64,000 nt of DNA. Origin: Eudromia elegans. Its lineage: Eukaryota; Chordata; Aves; Tinamiformes; Tinamidae. The position numbers were made by a program, and so were the translations under genes. The notes beneath the pieces are model-generated. The model was given only the letters and a program-made list of their open reading frames with translations, did no database searches and was not told the DNA's origin. Each line of letters opens with the position of its first letter. Positions within the stretch are counted from its first letter, which is position 1. This document shows positions 30,111-41,586 of this stretch, in pieces. The stretch spans positions 5,515,329-5,579,328 of the forward strand of contig PTEX01000032.1 in NCBI GenBank assembly GCA_003342815.1. The letters run 5' to 3'.

Positions 30111-30170
30111 ATATGTGTGTGTATTTAGTGTATATAGTGTGTGTATATGTATACACACACACATATATAT
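30111..30170. repeat. TG/TA/AC compound microsatellite with hairpin
   Basis: Alternating TGTGTG, TATA and ACACAC runs. Bases 30137-30147 and 30150-30160 form a perfect 11-bp inverted repeat around a 2-base centre, because a TG run is followed by an AC run. It would be length-polymorphic and able to form a cruciform or hairpin. Confidence 0.9.
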
Positions 30171-31917
30171 GTTTTGTGATTGTTGATCTGTTAATCCCAA
30201 GAGAACCTTGCTAGACCATAGGGCCTAATGGTAGATGGTAGTTGGTTTCCTTAGCAACACTTTCTGAAAGAAAACAAGAGAAAACACTACAAATAGATAA
30301 TTATTATTATGAAAAGAGGAGTGTGTAGTCATACTAAAGCTTTCCAGTAGATCCCAGTTCATCACATATTGAATGCCTCTCCCTTTTGCAGAGAGAACTG
30401 GATTGTAAAATGTGTTTCCTTGGGGGAGAGTGGGTAGTGCTGGATTTGGTGAAATAAACTTATTCCCTGTGTTGAACTTGTTTATTAGTGGTAACTTTGG
30501 TGCCAGGAGAAGTTAAATTCTAAAATTCCAAATGATTACTAAGTGGACAAACTTATCTATAAGTGGCTCATTAAATTTAGAGTTTCTTTGCTGAGACTAT
30601 CATAAGTGTTAAGTCTCTCATCCAATAGAATTTGATATAACTAAGGAAATAGTCTGAGATTAAAATACTTAGTTCATCTATTTTTTTTTTTAATAAATGA
30701 AGCTAGAAATCATGCAGAAATAGCGGGAATTTCGAAAATATGCTCCTTAGTAAATCCATGCTTTGAAAATGCCATGAGCAAGCAAAATGACTTGCTTTAG
30801 TTGATGTAGTTTGTGATGCACCAAATAAATCTGATATTCACATTCAGTCAAATTTAAGGAATGAGTAACTGGGGGCATCCAGCAATGAGCCTTGTTACTG
30901 GTGACACTCATCTGGTCCTTCCCACAAGGCACTTGCGTTTTGAGTCCTTCCCCTGCAGTCTCCTGTGACACTAAGAAAGTGGTGCCCACCCTCCTACTTC
31001 AAAGGCACGGTTCTTGTTGAGCTGAAACACTACTCTTAATATCAAATTCCTATTTGACTTTAAATATTACTTAAGGTAAGTACTTTGTGGGGAGGAGGAA
31101 TAGCTTTGAACTGGTTATCGCTGTTTTCCAAATAAAGTTCCATTACTGGAGCTCTTGCCTTGGTGCTGCCTGCTTTTTGATTAACATGTCCTTCTTTATG
31201 TGCAGTATCCTTAGAGGGAACATTCCTCAAAACATTTCCTAAAATGCTGTGAGACTAGAAGCTTTTTTTTTTCTTTGAGACTTTTGGTGGCTTCTTGGTC
31301 AGAGAAAGTGAAAATGGAGATGCAGTGCTAGCAAATTAGATACCCTGCATGAAAGAAGCAAACTTAATGGCTTGAGGAGATACTAAAACAGAGACTGAGA
31401 GATCAAAGGAAAAAGAAGTGTCTCCTATATTTGTAAGCTGTTGAAATCTTAAGCTGTGTTTAAAATTTTAGCTGTAAATGCTAAACTCAGCAGCTTTGTG
31501 TGGGAGGGACTATGGGAAAGGAGCCTCAATTGAAGCTTTCAGTCTGTCGCACCTTCTCCATTTACGTGTTTTCTGATGCTTCCCTGAGAGGCTATATAAG
31601 GAAGAAATAACATGAGCTGAGTGGGGACATCAGGCTCCAAAAGCCCTTGTTATCTCTCTTCACTGCTGCACAAAAACTGGGAGGCTTTGAAAATTGCTTT
31701 TGCTATGTTTTGCAGTCCAGAGTGAAGGAACGTCCTATAGCAGGTTTTTATTGCATTTTAAAAATAATATTGATATCTGTTTTTAACCTGTGTCCTGCAG
31801 AAACCGTGAGCAAAGTTATTGCCTTGTGCCCTTTGCAGAGCTTGACAGCCGAGCAGGCAGAGAAGTTCTCAGAAGAAGGAATAGTGTAAGCAGTTGTGAC
31901 TGCATATAAGCAACTGT

Positions 31918-31992
31918 ATAGAATCATAGAATCATTATGGTTGGAAAAGAGCCATATAAGAGCCTAAGAGAGCATCTAAGCTCAACTGTGAT
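31918..31992 (-). mobile_element. CR1 LINE 3'-end fragment (short, about 75 bp)
   Basis: On the plus strand this reads as the reverse complement of a CR1 3' terminus: the repeated octamer-like AGAATCATAGAATCATTA, then GGTTGGAAAAGA, and a diverged copy of the TAAGATCATCTAAGTCCAACTG segment. The element is therefore on the minus strand, with its 3' end at the left. Only the last 75 or so bases are recognisable, in keeping with the extreme 5' truncation usual for CR1 insertions. About 35 bp of unrelated sequence separates it from the next CR1 terminus. The family is clear; the subfamily cannot be set by eye. Confidence 0.85.
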
Positions 31993-32026
31993 CCAGAGTC
32001 TGAGCTAGGCTGGAAGTTGCATGTCG

Positions 32027-33028
32027 CGGAATGGTTGAGGTTGGAAGAGACTTCTAGAGATCCTCTAGTCCAACCGCCCTGTGCCAGCAGGGATGCCCAG
32101 AGCACGTGGCACAGGGTGGCATCCAGGCAGGCTGTGAAGATCTCCAGAGCAGGAGACTCCACAACCTCTTTGAGCAGCCTGTCCAGTACTCTGTCACCCA
32201 ATGAGTAAAAAAGTTCTTCCTCATGTGCAGATGGAACTTCCTGTGCTTCAATTTTTACCCATTCCTCTTTGTTCTGTTGCTGGCCGTCCCCAAGAAGAGT
32301 TTAACTCCCTTCTGTTTACATTCGCCCCTCAGGTATTTGTGCATCTTGATAAGATCTCAATCATGTCCAGACTAAATGAGCCCAGCTTGCTTGGTCTTTC
32401 CTCATATAATAGATGTTCAAGTGGCCTGATCGTCTTTGTTGTTCTATGCTGGACCCTCTCTTTAAGTTCTCTGCCCCTCTTATACTGGGGAGCCCAGAAC
32501 TGCACTCAGAAAACTCCAGGCGCAGCCTCACCAGAGCTGAGGAGAGAGACAGGATCCCCTCCCTTAACCTGCTGGCAACATGCCTCCTGATGCAGGCCAG
32601 GATCACATTGGTGGTCGTGAGCATGAGGGCATGTTGCTGCCTCATGGTTAACTCCTTGTCAACCAGGACTCCCAAATCCCTCGCTACAGAGCTTGCTTTC
32701 TAGCAGGTCAGCTCCTAATCTCTACTGGTGCATGGGGTTATTCCTTTCCAGGTGCAGGAGAGGGCCCCTCTGCAGACTTGCTCAGGGTGCACTCTGTGCC
32801 TTCGTCCCAAGTCATTGTTGAACAAGTTGAACAGTACTGGGCACAGTACTGATTCCTGGGGGATACAGCTGGCCACAGGCTTCCAACTAGATTTGACACC
32901 ATTTATTGCAACAGTCTGGGCTCTGCTATCCAGCCATTCCTCAGTCTACTGACCAGTCATCTAACCTGCATTTCCTGAACTAAGGATCTCGGTGCTCTGT
33001 AGGGTTGTAGTTTATGCTGTCTTGGTGT
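32027..33028 (-). mobile_element. CR1 LINE, 5'-truncated, with decayed reverse-transcriptase ORF2 end
   Basis: A second CR1 copy, also on the minus strand, starts with its own 3' terminus (GGAATGGTTGAGGTTGGAAGAG, then CTAGTCCAACC). It runs about 1 kb rightwards through stretches typical of CR1: CTCCACAACCTCTTTGAGCA, GTTCTTCCTCATGTGCAGAT, GGGAGCCCAGAACTGCACTC and CTGGGGGATACAGCTGGCCA. Conceptual translation of the minus strand gives C-terminal ORF2 pieces in shifted frames: MGVLVDKELTMRQQHAL and ALVRLRLE around 32675-32550, KNFFTHWV near 32215, and DRLLKEVVESPALEIF near 32180. The open frame is broken by frameshifts and stops, and a piece is missing near 32760-32785, so the copy is dead. The right limit is approximate. 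It differs in 3'-end type from the short fragment beside it, so it is a separate insertion. This is the longest transposon in the window. Confidence 0.93.
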
Positions 33029-33583
33029 CTGTGGGAATATGACGTCTGTAAAAAGCAATGATCTGTTTTACATGTGATTTTTTACAAATGGCTATGCTTT
33101 TAGTGTTCATGTGATGCATTAAAATAGGAGGGAATACCTGAATGTACCTGAAAATACCTTTTTTTTCTAATATATTTTAAAATACAGTGTTAGGGACAGA
33201 AGTCCTCTAGGTTTGTCATTTCCCATAGAATTGTTTTTGTGTTCTGCTATTTCTCCTATTTTCCACTGTGCTCCATGAAAGTGGATGTTGGTGGCATCCC
33301 TAAAGCAACATACTATTTTGAGATATTGCTTAGATTTAAAAAAAGCAATTTGATTTGGAGTTATTTTAGAATCAGAAATTGAACATCTCTCAGTTTCCTG
33401 GGGACATGAATGACAGTATGTTGACACAGTTTGTAAAGCATTTCATGCTGTGAAAGCTCTTAAGTAAACAGTCTCTTAGAGATATTTTTGAAATCTACAT
33501 CATTTTTTCCAAATTTACAGACTTTTGTGTGAACTTTAAATATTTTTATTTAAAACTGTTCTAAATAAGATCCTATGGATTTT

Positions 33584-33614
33584 TACTAATGGTCAATACC
33601 TTTGACCATTAGTA
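33584..33614. repeat. Perfect 13-bp inverted repeat, 5-nt loop
   Basis: TACTAATGGTCAA (33584-33596) and its exact reverse complement (33602-33614) flank the loop TACCT. It lies in intron 2, about 550 bp beyond the CR1 copy. Confidence 0.95.
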
Positions 33615-34367
33615 GCACTTTCAGCCAGACTGATAACAGTGAATGCTGCCAGCATTTTAAATATAATTTGAGGACTGCAAGAACTTTTAGCTTTCTTTCT
33701 TCAGTTGATGTTTGCTATTCCAATGCAGCAGTATCTTTTTCTTTTGCCACGGCTTAATAATAATGTGGTCAATGGTTGTTTTCAGATTCACAGACTAAGC
33801 TAGTTGTGGGTGTATTTAGGTGCTGCAGAATGTGGGGGACTCGTGCAGACGCTGCCTGGCTGCTCTTGGGAATTTCCCTATCTGTCCCGAGCAGCAGTAC
33901 TAGCCTTATGGAGGAGGGTCCTTGTCCTGGTGAGAATCACCCATATTGTGTCATCTGACTGAAATAGACCTGAAATATGGTCTATCAGGCTTTTATCAGC
34001 AAGGAAGTATGACTTCATTCGAGTGAATGATGTTTTGCTGTTTTATTTCTTCTTGTTGTTTTCAGTTGGCTAGATTTCATTTGCTTTCGATTTGGTTTGA
34101 TTTGATATGGGAAAAAAAGAAAAGCTCTTTGTTTTCTTAATAGTCCAACTTTTTGATAGTTCTGGTAGAATTGATTTTAATGACTGATACTTTCTTAATT
34201 CTCCAAACTGAAGATGCTGAGTTACTGGTGTATATACAATTCATTCAGCAGTATAACTTAATTGATAGTAACATTTTCAGTGTTTCATTCATAAATAAAA
34301 GCCAAATTAGAAACATTGACATCCTGGTATACTCAAATGACTCCTGAGACTTTTTTTCCCCTCTACC

Positions 34368-34390
34368 AAAAAAAAAAAAAAAAAAAAAAA
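34368..34390. repeat. Poly(A) tract, 23 nt
   Basis: Uninterrupted A run in intron 2. No recognisable retroposed body directly upstream. Confidence 0.95.
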
Positions 34391-36017
34391 GTGAATGACT
34401 TGAAATATAAGTACATTAGTATGTTATGGAAAGCTTATGCGATTCTTTTTCTTTAAATATTGCTTTATAGTTCATTCCACTAAAGCGCCAGTGTAAAGCC
34501 ATGAATGTATACAGCAAAAATGTACTCTAACTCAACTGTGTGAAGATTGAAAGAGACTGAATACATTTAAAAAGTGCTCTGTGTGTGTATATATTTTTAA
34601 CTGTTCTGGTTCTTAGGAAAGACAGTTAAAAGAGCTTTTCCTGCTATCTCTAGGCCAGTGATTTCCAGATGTTATTTTTAAAGCCCTGCAGATACCAGTT
34701 TGGTTTTGCATTGAAAAAGCATGCTTTGTGTATTTATAAGCACATAGAAGGGAAGGGAGAAATGTAGTTTCAAAGTAACACTTTGAAAGGTCATTACAAC
34801 CTCAGTCCTGAAAGAGGGTATCGCCGCTTTGCACTAGAATTGTTTTTGCACATTCTGTCAAGGAATTGATGTAGTTTTTGTTGTTGTTCCCAGAAGCTTC
34901 CATACAATTTGCAAGCTGGTTAGCTGTCGCTTTCTCGTCTGTGCTGAGGATGCATTCTGCAGTTTGCTCACTTAGCTGCACACAGAGGCTTTTTTTTCCT
35001 TTGACCTAGACTGCTAATCCCATATTGTAAAGAGCAGCAGCTGTGCTTTGTCTGTGGAGTCCCTGCGCTGCGTGCAGCCGTGTCCGTTAGAGCAGCCCCT
35101 GCTTTGTGTGCTCTGCTTTTTCAGTCACTGGAAGGCTGCTTTCTGTCCTGTTGCTTGTAAAAACCATCTTCAGTTTTGCAGAAGTCTGCAAATAAATGAA
35201 ATAAATTTTTCAGAATTGTAGGCTTCCAAAACCTGCACGCAGTTTCACAAAGCTGTGTTAAGAGTTGAATGTTTCTGACATCCAGGAGAGGAACCATTTG
35301 TGAATTGCTTTTTAGAGAGTTCATGGAACCTATTTCTGTTTAAATTTTAAACGTTTTGAATAGATATGTGGAATTAATGGATGTAATTATGATTAATCTA
35401 GACTTCTTGTGTCCATGCTCTGACCTCATTTAACTTGGAATAATCAAACTTCGATTGCTCTCAGAATTCCCTCGGTTAAACGTTTCTAAATACATACGTA
35501 GCAATTTAAGATGTTACAGTAGTTGAAAGCTGAATAACCATAAGAGCTGAGCAAATAAAAGTCTGTTTTAGGGTGTTTTACTGAAGGGAAAGACAAAATG
35601 TCCTTTACTTTCAAAGGGTGAATTTGGCTTGTAGTTACTCTAAGAGGATATCAAGTGAAATATTTAATTAGCAAGCTTGAATTTTCCTTTTCAGTTAGTC
35701 TCATAGCAGGAATATCTTTGACTACACTTTCATGCACTGTAGTAATTTTTATTCTGTAGCTGAGCTGACTGGTCAAATATATGATATGCTGTTGAGTTAA
35801 ATGCATTCCTCGAATCCTCAAGTTATTAACGCTTTGGAGATGGCAGACGTGTGTATTCCAGCCCAACTCATTGGTGTCTTTTACATTTCTAAACTTCCTC
35901 TTTGTTCCCCGTTAGTTGCTTTTTATTTGCCACCCTAAATCTACCTAGGAGTGGAAAATTCAGCAGAGCAGCAGCTGGAAAGGTTGGAGCTGATGGACTG
36001 GGGGAGCTGCTGCAGGC

Positions 36018-36044
36018 GCGAGTGAAGGTCCATCCTTCACTCGC
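36018..36044. repeat. Perfect 11-bp GC-bearing inverted repeat, 5-nt loop
   Basis: GCGAGTGAAGG (36018-36028) and CCTTCACTCGC (36034-36044) flank the loop TCCAT. It sits in a locally GC-rich part of intron 2. Confidence 0.95.
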
Positions 36045-36440
36045 AAGTTGGGGACTGGCTGGCCAGTGTCACAGAGCTGCCAGAAGGTGAATGAGAAGGT
36101 GGCAGAGGAGAGAGCTGTTTTGTGTGTGGAAGGATGGGCAAGAGGCGAAGCTTCCACGTGTAGAGGACCTGTGTGGCAGAGCTCAGACCTGCTCTGCTTT
36201 TTGACTTCAGAGAGATATTGAGTGCTCAGAGCTTAACCTGTTAATGAGATTCACATATGAAACAAAAAGCCTACACACATTAAAAAGTAGCAGGTGAAAA
36301 AAGATGTTGATAATCTTGTTAGACTTAATAATATCTTAAATTCTATGTTGATGCAGCTGTACTAATGCCATCTCTCCTATGGTGGTTTCAACAGGAGTAA
36401 ACTGCTAGAGGTATTACCAAAATGCTGGGTGCTGTTTGTT

Positions 36441-36456
36441 TGTGTGTGTGTGCGCG
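36441..36456. repeat. (TG)n/(CG)n microsatellite
   Basis: Short alternating purine-pyrimidine run, TG repeats ending in GCGCG, in intron 2. Confidence 0.9.
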
Positions 36457-38860
36457 TCTACAAATTTTCATGAAATAATGAGTGGCTATTTCTTTCCTTG
36501 GGGCCTTTAATACATGTGATATGCCACAAGGGATTGATTTTGTGCCTATGTTTAAAAAAAAAAAAAAAGGCACTGAAAAATGGTGAGATCCACTAGCAGC
36601 CTCTATGTTGACAGCACTCAGACAGACATGCATCTTCGTAGATGCATTATGTCTGTGAGATTGCATTAGATCAGCTTCAGCTGGTTTAAACGTAATCCAA
36701 GTTGAGTAATGATATTGATGAAGCACATATCTTGGGAAACAAGCCAGGATATTATCCAGGGTATTATGAGTAAATGTATTCCAGACTGGATCCTAGGTTG
36801 CTCCTATTTTATTAATTTGCTTGAGAAACTCGAGACTGAATTCTCTCACCTCTCATTAATCAGACTGTATCTGTCAATAACTTTATTTTCCACAGTATTT
36901 TGCTGTCTCAATATTTTTTATAAAATTTATTCTAATACCTCAAGTGAGTGAATATGGTTTATTTCCTAAAGAAGTTGTTCAGTATTTTAGCTTGTCTTTC
37001 GCTCTTCTTATGTTTAACCTGGTTATATTTTTCTGTCACTGTAGTTTCTCCTCATCTTGACTAGAGTCATAGTTTCTGTATTTTCAGATATCCTGAATAT
37101 CCAATCTGACCTTAAATATTAAATTCCACCAACATTTAATGTTTTGATTGATCTAAATTGAATCATTTTGACAACTAATAAAGCTGCAATTGCATCCTCT
37201 TTTTATATTGATATTGCACAGTTTGTAGTAATTCCAGTGACCAAAGTAGTACTGAGAACAACCAGTACTCATTTTTTCCAGGCTTTCAACAATATAATAA
37301 AAATAAGCTTGTTCTGCAAGCCCCAGGAAATTGAACATGTGAATGTTGAAATTATATTCATGTATTTATATATCTCCATTGCATTGCTGTGAAGTTGAGA
37401 AACATGAATGTTTTTCTATATCTACTTAATATATTTTTTTAAAGTTAATAACAAAAGATGTTAGCTTATACTTTTTAAAATAATGACTTGAACATGTTTT
37501 TAGGGAAAATAATTGAGTGAATTATCTTGGTGAGGATTGAATACAGAACTGAAGTGTCCTGAAACACGGTATGCCTTGACATCTGTATCTGTCAAGGGTT
37601 GAAAGTGGGAATCTGAGGTCGGTATTGAGAGACTTGTCGGAGGCGTAAAGAATTCAGAAGACTTTACTCATATTTTAATGTTCTGAGTGGTTTATGTTGG
37701 TCAAGCTGTACAGTAATGGAGCAGTTTGTTTTTGTTAATTGTCTAAATTTTGCCATCTGCTGGAGAGCTTTTTAGTGACAGTGTAATTTAGTCCAGCTGG
37801 AGCTCTGTTAATTTTCTGACTGGTCTTTTTATCATGTTTTCACCAACCCTGGTCAGTTTTGCTGGAGGGGGGCGGGGGGGAAGGAAACAGTGTTTGAACA
37901 ACTAATCATGTTGGAGTGTTGTGTTGTGTGTTTGTTTTGAGTGCAACAGATTTAATTTTGATATATTAATACCAGACATGGTAATTGAGACCTCTGTTTC
38001 CTGATGCCTGCTCAAGTATGAGACGGAAACAGTTGTAGCTTTTTGGATGTTGTTATCCTCACCTAGCCAAGATGGATGGGAGATGCTGGGAGTAGTGAGG
38101 AGAAAGAAAGGGCAAGACGTTGCCAGGGAAGGAGCTGTTGTGTGCGTGGCACACAGTTGCTTAACTTACTTTGCCCTGCTGTTTGGGTTGGATTTACCTC
38201 TTGTTAAGGGCATCCCTCTAAACCATTCACCGGTCTTTGCCATAACTTAAACAGTGAAGTTACGTTTGACTTTGAGTGCATTAGAAATATCGTGTGTCCT
38301 GAGTGCAAAATGATTCCCTCTCTCTGTTCGGGATTAAAACAGTATGAGAAAAATGCATATTCTTTGATTTGGTTGTTCTTTTTTTCACAGTGAAGGCAAA
38401 TAATACTCCTTTTAGAACCATAAAAGCACTGTAGAGTGAGATTTTGGCTTTTGGAAAAGGTAAGGAAGTTGAAGCCATAGAAACTTGATTCTCATTAATG
38501 TAATCAAGACATTTTTTGCAACGATGCTTTCTACTTTAAGGCTGTAACAGCACATGACAAAAATTTCTTCCTGAACTTTAAGGGCCTCTTGCCACAAGTT
38601 TTCATTGCTTCCTACATATGCTTTAGCAGTAAGAAAGAGCAGTGAGCTCAAGGTCTAGCGTTATTGTGGCATATTGATGAACTGAGTTTACTTGGAAGCA
38701 CTGAGGTTATGGTGGAATATTTGTCTGAGTAGTTGTCAGAGCAGCCAGATAAACTTCTTTGTTATACATTGCTCCTCACAAAAACTCAGTTTAAATTTAT
38801 GGAAGCCTCAACTTTCATAGCTTCCATGATTCTGGGTGGGGCTTTTTTGTTTGTTTTTGT

Positions 38861-38861
<1 letters not shown>

Positions 38862-38895
<34 letters not shown>
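38862..38895. repeat. Poly(T)28 followed by A6
   Basis: Longest pure T run in intron 2 (38862-38889), preceded by T/G-rich sequence and followed directly by AAAAAA. Confidence 0.95.
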
Positions 38896-38896
<1 letters not shown>

Positions 38897-40708
38897 CCAA
38901 TTCTATAATGGTGAAGAGTGAGGAGGTGGTTCATTTTTTCATTTTTGTCTGGTGTTTATGCAGTGCTGCCAGGCCTGGCTGAAGAGGTGGCCGCTGTCAC
39001 CTGTGGGAGTGAGAGGCCATGACCATTATGCAGGTGGGCATCAGCTCCACACGCAGCTGCTACCAGCACCTGCAGGCCTCTTAATATGAACAACAGGAAA
39101 ACAAACTATAGCACCTCTGTGGAGAGAGACAGCAAGCTCCGAGGACCACAGCAGAAATACCAGCATCGCTTGACTTTTAATTGTGTGTATGGGTAACCAA
39201 AGATAGACACACAAGCAGCAGTAAAGGTTCATTTGAAGACGTTAACTCATTTTGCGCTTGTGACACCAGTCACTGTCAAACTTGCTGCAATGTATCCTAA
39301 TTGCCTCTATTCAGCTTGTTATCAAATACTCTCAGGTGTGTGATTAATATTTAATATTTTTGTAAACACACTTTTCAAGAATTTCCAGCTTGGTGCTGGA
39401 ACGTTGGCAAAAAATCCCTTATTAAGAGCCATAAGTATGTGTCATTTAAATGTAACTCCCATTAATGTTATAGTTGCAGTTTCCCTATTTCAGCATTCCT
39501 CTTGGAGTAGGGGAGAGTGTTAAGTCATTGCTGGGGCAATGATGTTAACAGCAACAACCCTGCATTTGTTCCCATCCACGTGGCATTTTGATGTGACTTG
39601 AGTGGTCTAACGCGTACCGCAGTTGGGCACCTCTGTGATAAAGCACTAGGATGACACTGCCCGGGGTGGGGTGGGGTGTGTGATAAAAACTCTCCCCACT
39701 TTGTTCTATGGAAGCTGTGGGGGTTTGTTTGTTTGTGTTTTGTTTTCTAAAGTAGTTCTTAGCTCTTAGATTTAGAGGAAAAGTTTTATCTAGATGTTTA
39801 GGGGCCTTGACTTGAACAAACTCTCTAAAGATCAAGTTTTTAGGTCTTTTGACACATGGCTCAGAAAGCTTTGAAGCTGCAGCTTCTCGCCTCCAGGCAC
39901 CGGTATGCAAGTGGGAGACAAGCTCAGAAAGCTACTGAAGTGAGCAGTAAAGGTTCCTCTCCTTTTGATAGGTTCCTCTTTTGCCTAGAGGTCCTCTTCT
40001 TCCTTATCACTCAGCAATTCTGGTAATTTTATTACCAGAAACTTGTAGTAAAAACCCTGCATACTGTTTTGTCCTTTAGAATATTCTGAGCAAACCCAGA
40101 TTTCTCAAAGGGGAATGCTTGAACCAGAGCACTGCTCTTATCTCTTTCTGTTACTTAGCCTGCTCTTAGAAGTAATGGACACTGGTATCCAGTGTGTTGT
40201 ATTAATCTATTTTCTAGTAATATTCTGCAAGCTGCAAGAGATTTGACAATACCCAATGCTATATAACTTCACTAAGAATAAAAAAAAGTAAATATGTGCC
40301 AACAAGATATAGATGTGTGTGCATGTGCACACACTGGGTGAATATTGTGTGCTCTGTTGCCAGTGAAACTTTGCAGGTAAGCTTCCTATTAACAATTTCC
40401 ACATATCATTTTTATAAATCAGAGATGCCAGACAACTGTTTAATTTCTTCGCCCCGCAGCGCTGCTGCCATTACCTGCTACCCTGGGCAAGTGATATAGG
40501 TTAGAGGCCTAAGAGAGCGATGTCTGCACTGAAATCTGGCGAGCTGCCTCTCTCCCTTCCCTTTGTGCCTGGCACTTAGCAACCTAATGTGCAGGAAGTT
40601 GAAGTGTTTTCTTTCCCTTTCAGCCTCCCAACTGTAAGGGAGGGTTCAGGAAAAACACGTCATTCACAGTTGTTTTGTTTCCTGGAAATTCTGTGGTCTG
40701 ACCAGAAG

Positions 40709-40728
40709 AAAAAAAAAAAAAAAAAAAA
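40709..40728. repeat. Poly(A) tract, 20 nt
   Basis: Uninterrupted A run in intron 2, just upstream of the CpG-bearing stretch at 40784-40985. Confidence 0.95.
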
Positions 40729-41150
40729 GAAAATAAGACAATATAAACTCACTCTCTCTCCTTGCATTCAAGTAAGCTGGTGATGGGTGTAAATCATGCC
40801 TTGAAATCTCTATTTGTGTTGGCAAATTTTTGCTGGCCATAAATAACAGTTGTTGGAGGGCTGTCATGCAGCTCTGTCCGACTGCGCGCGCTGCAGGCTG
40901 GAGCGTGCGATGATGATGGATAATGCAGACCCAAAGAGGAGCACGATCTGCCCTGTCTTCTTTTGACATAAAATTGATTGCAGACTGTGACTTGGAAGCT
41001 ACTAGTTTCTTTAGTCCCTGCTATTATGATAGCTGGTCTTCATTAGAAAGACAGTAAAAAGACTGGGAACCTGCATAAGATCTCTAATTTCTTCCTGTTG
41101 CTGAAAAAATGAAAAAGTAAAAATCTCAGATACTTTCCCTGGCTAGTAAC

Positions 41151-41192
41151 CTTGCAAAGGAAAACCCAATCCTTACAAAGGAAAACCCAATA
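41151..41192. repeat. 21-bp tandem duplication
   Basis: Two adjacent 21-bp units share CAAAGGAAAACCCAAT and differ at two positions (G/A at unit base 4 and C/A at the last base). This is a local duplication in intron 2. Confidence 0.9.
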
Positions 41193-41571
41193 CATACTTT
41201 TTCTTAATCTTGGCACCAGTGTCTCTTGTTGCTGTTGAGTCTCTTTACTGTGCTCTAAAATTCAGCAAGTTTGCTGCTCATTGCTTTCAGATTGTTTTGA
41301 ATGAATAGAAGAGCAGTATCTAGGCCCTTTGGCTCAATGTTTTGCCATGATGATTCCATTATTAAAAAGACTTTCTAGAGTCATTCCAATACATACGCTT
41401 TTTTCAGTGTAAGAACCACAAGGTTTGGGGTGGTGTTGGTGGTGAGAGAGGCTGGGATTTCGAGCAGACAGACCTCGGGCACAGGACTTAACCATTTGCA
41501 AACATAATGCCAGGGTAATAATTATCAAAACAAGATGATACTTTGTAATCAGGTTTTTAACCTTTTTTGTT

Positions 41572-41586
41572 TGTGTGTGTGTGTGT
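41572..41586. repeat. (TG)n microsatellite
   Basis: About seven TG units in intron 2. Confidence 0.9.

Noticed and set aside
32201-32590. 129-codon plus-strand open frame
   Set aside because: Lies entirely in the antisense strand of the CR1 LINE; it is a shadow of the transposon.
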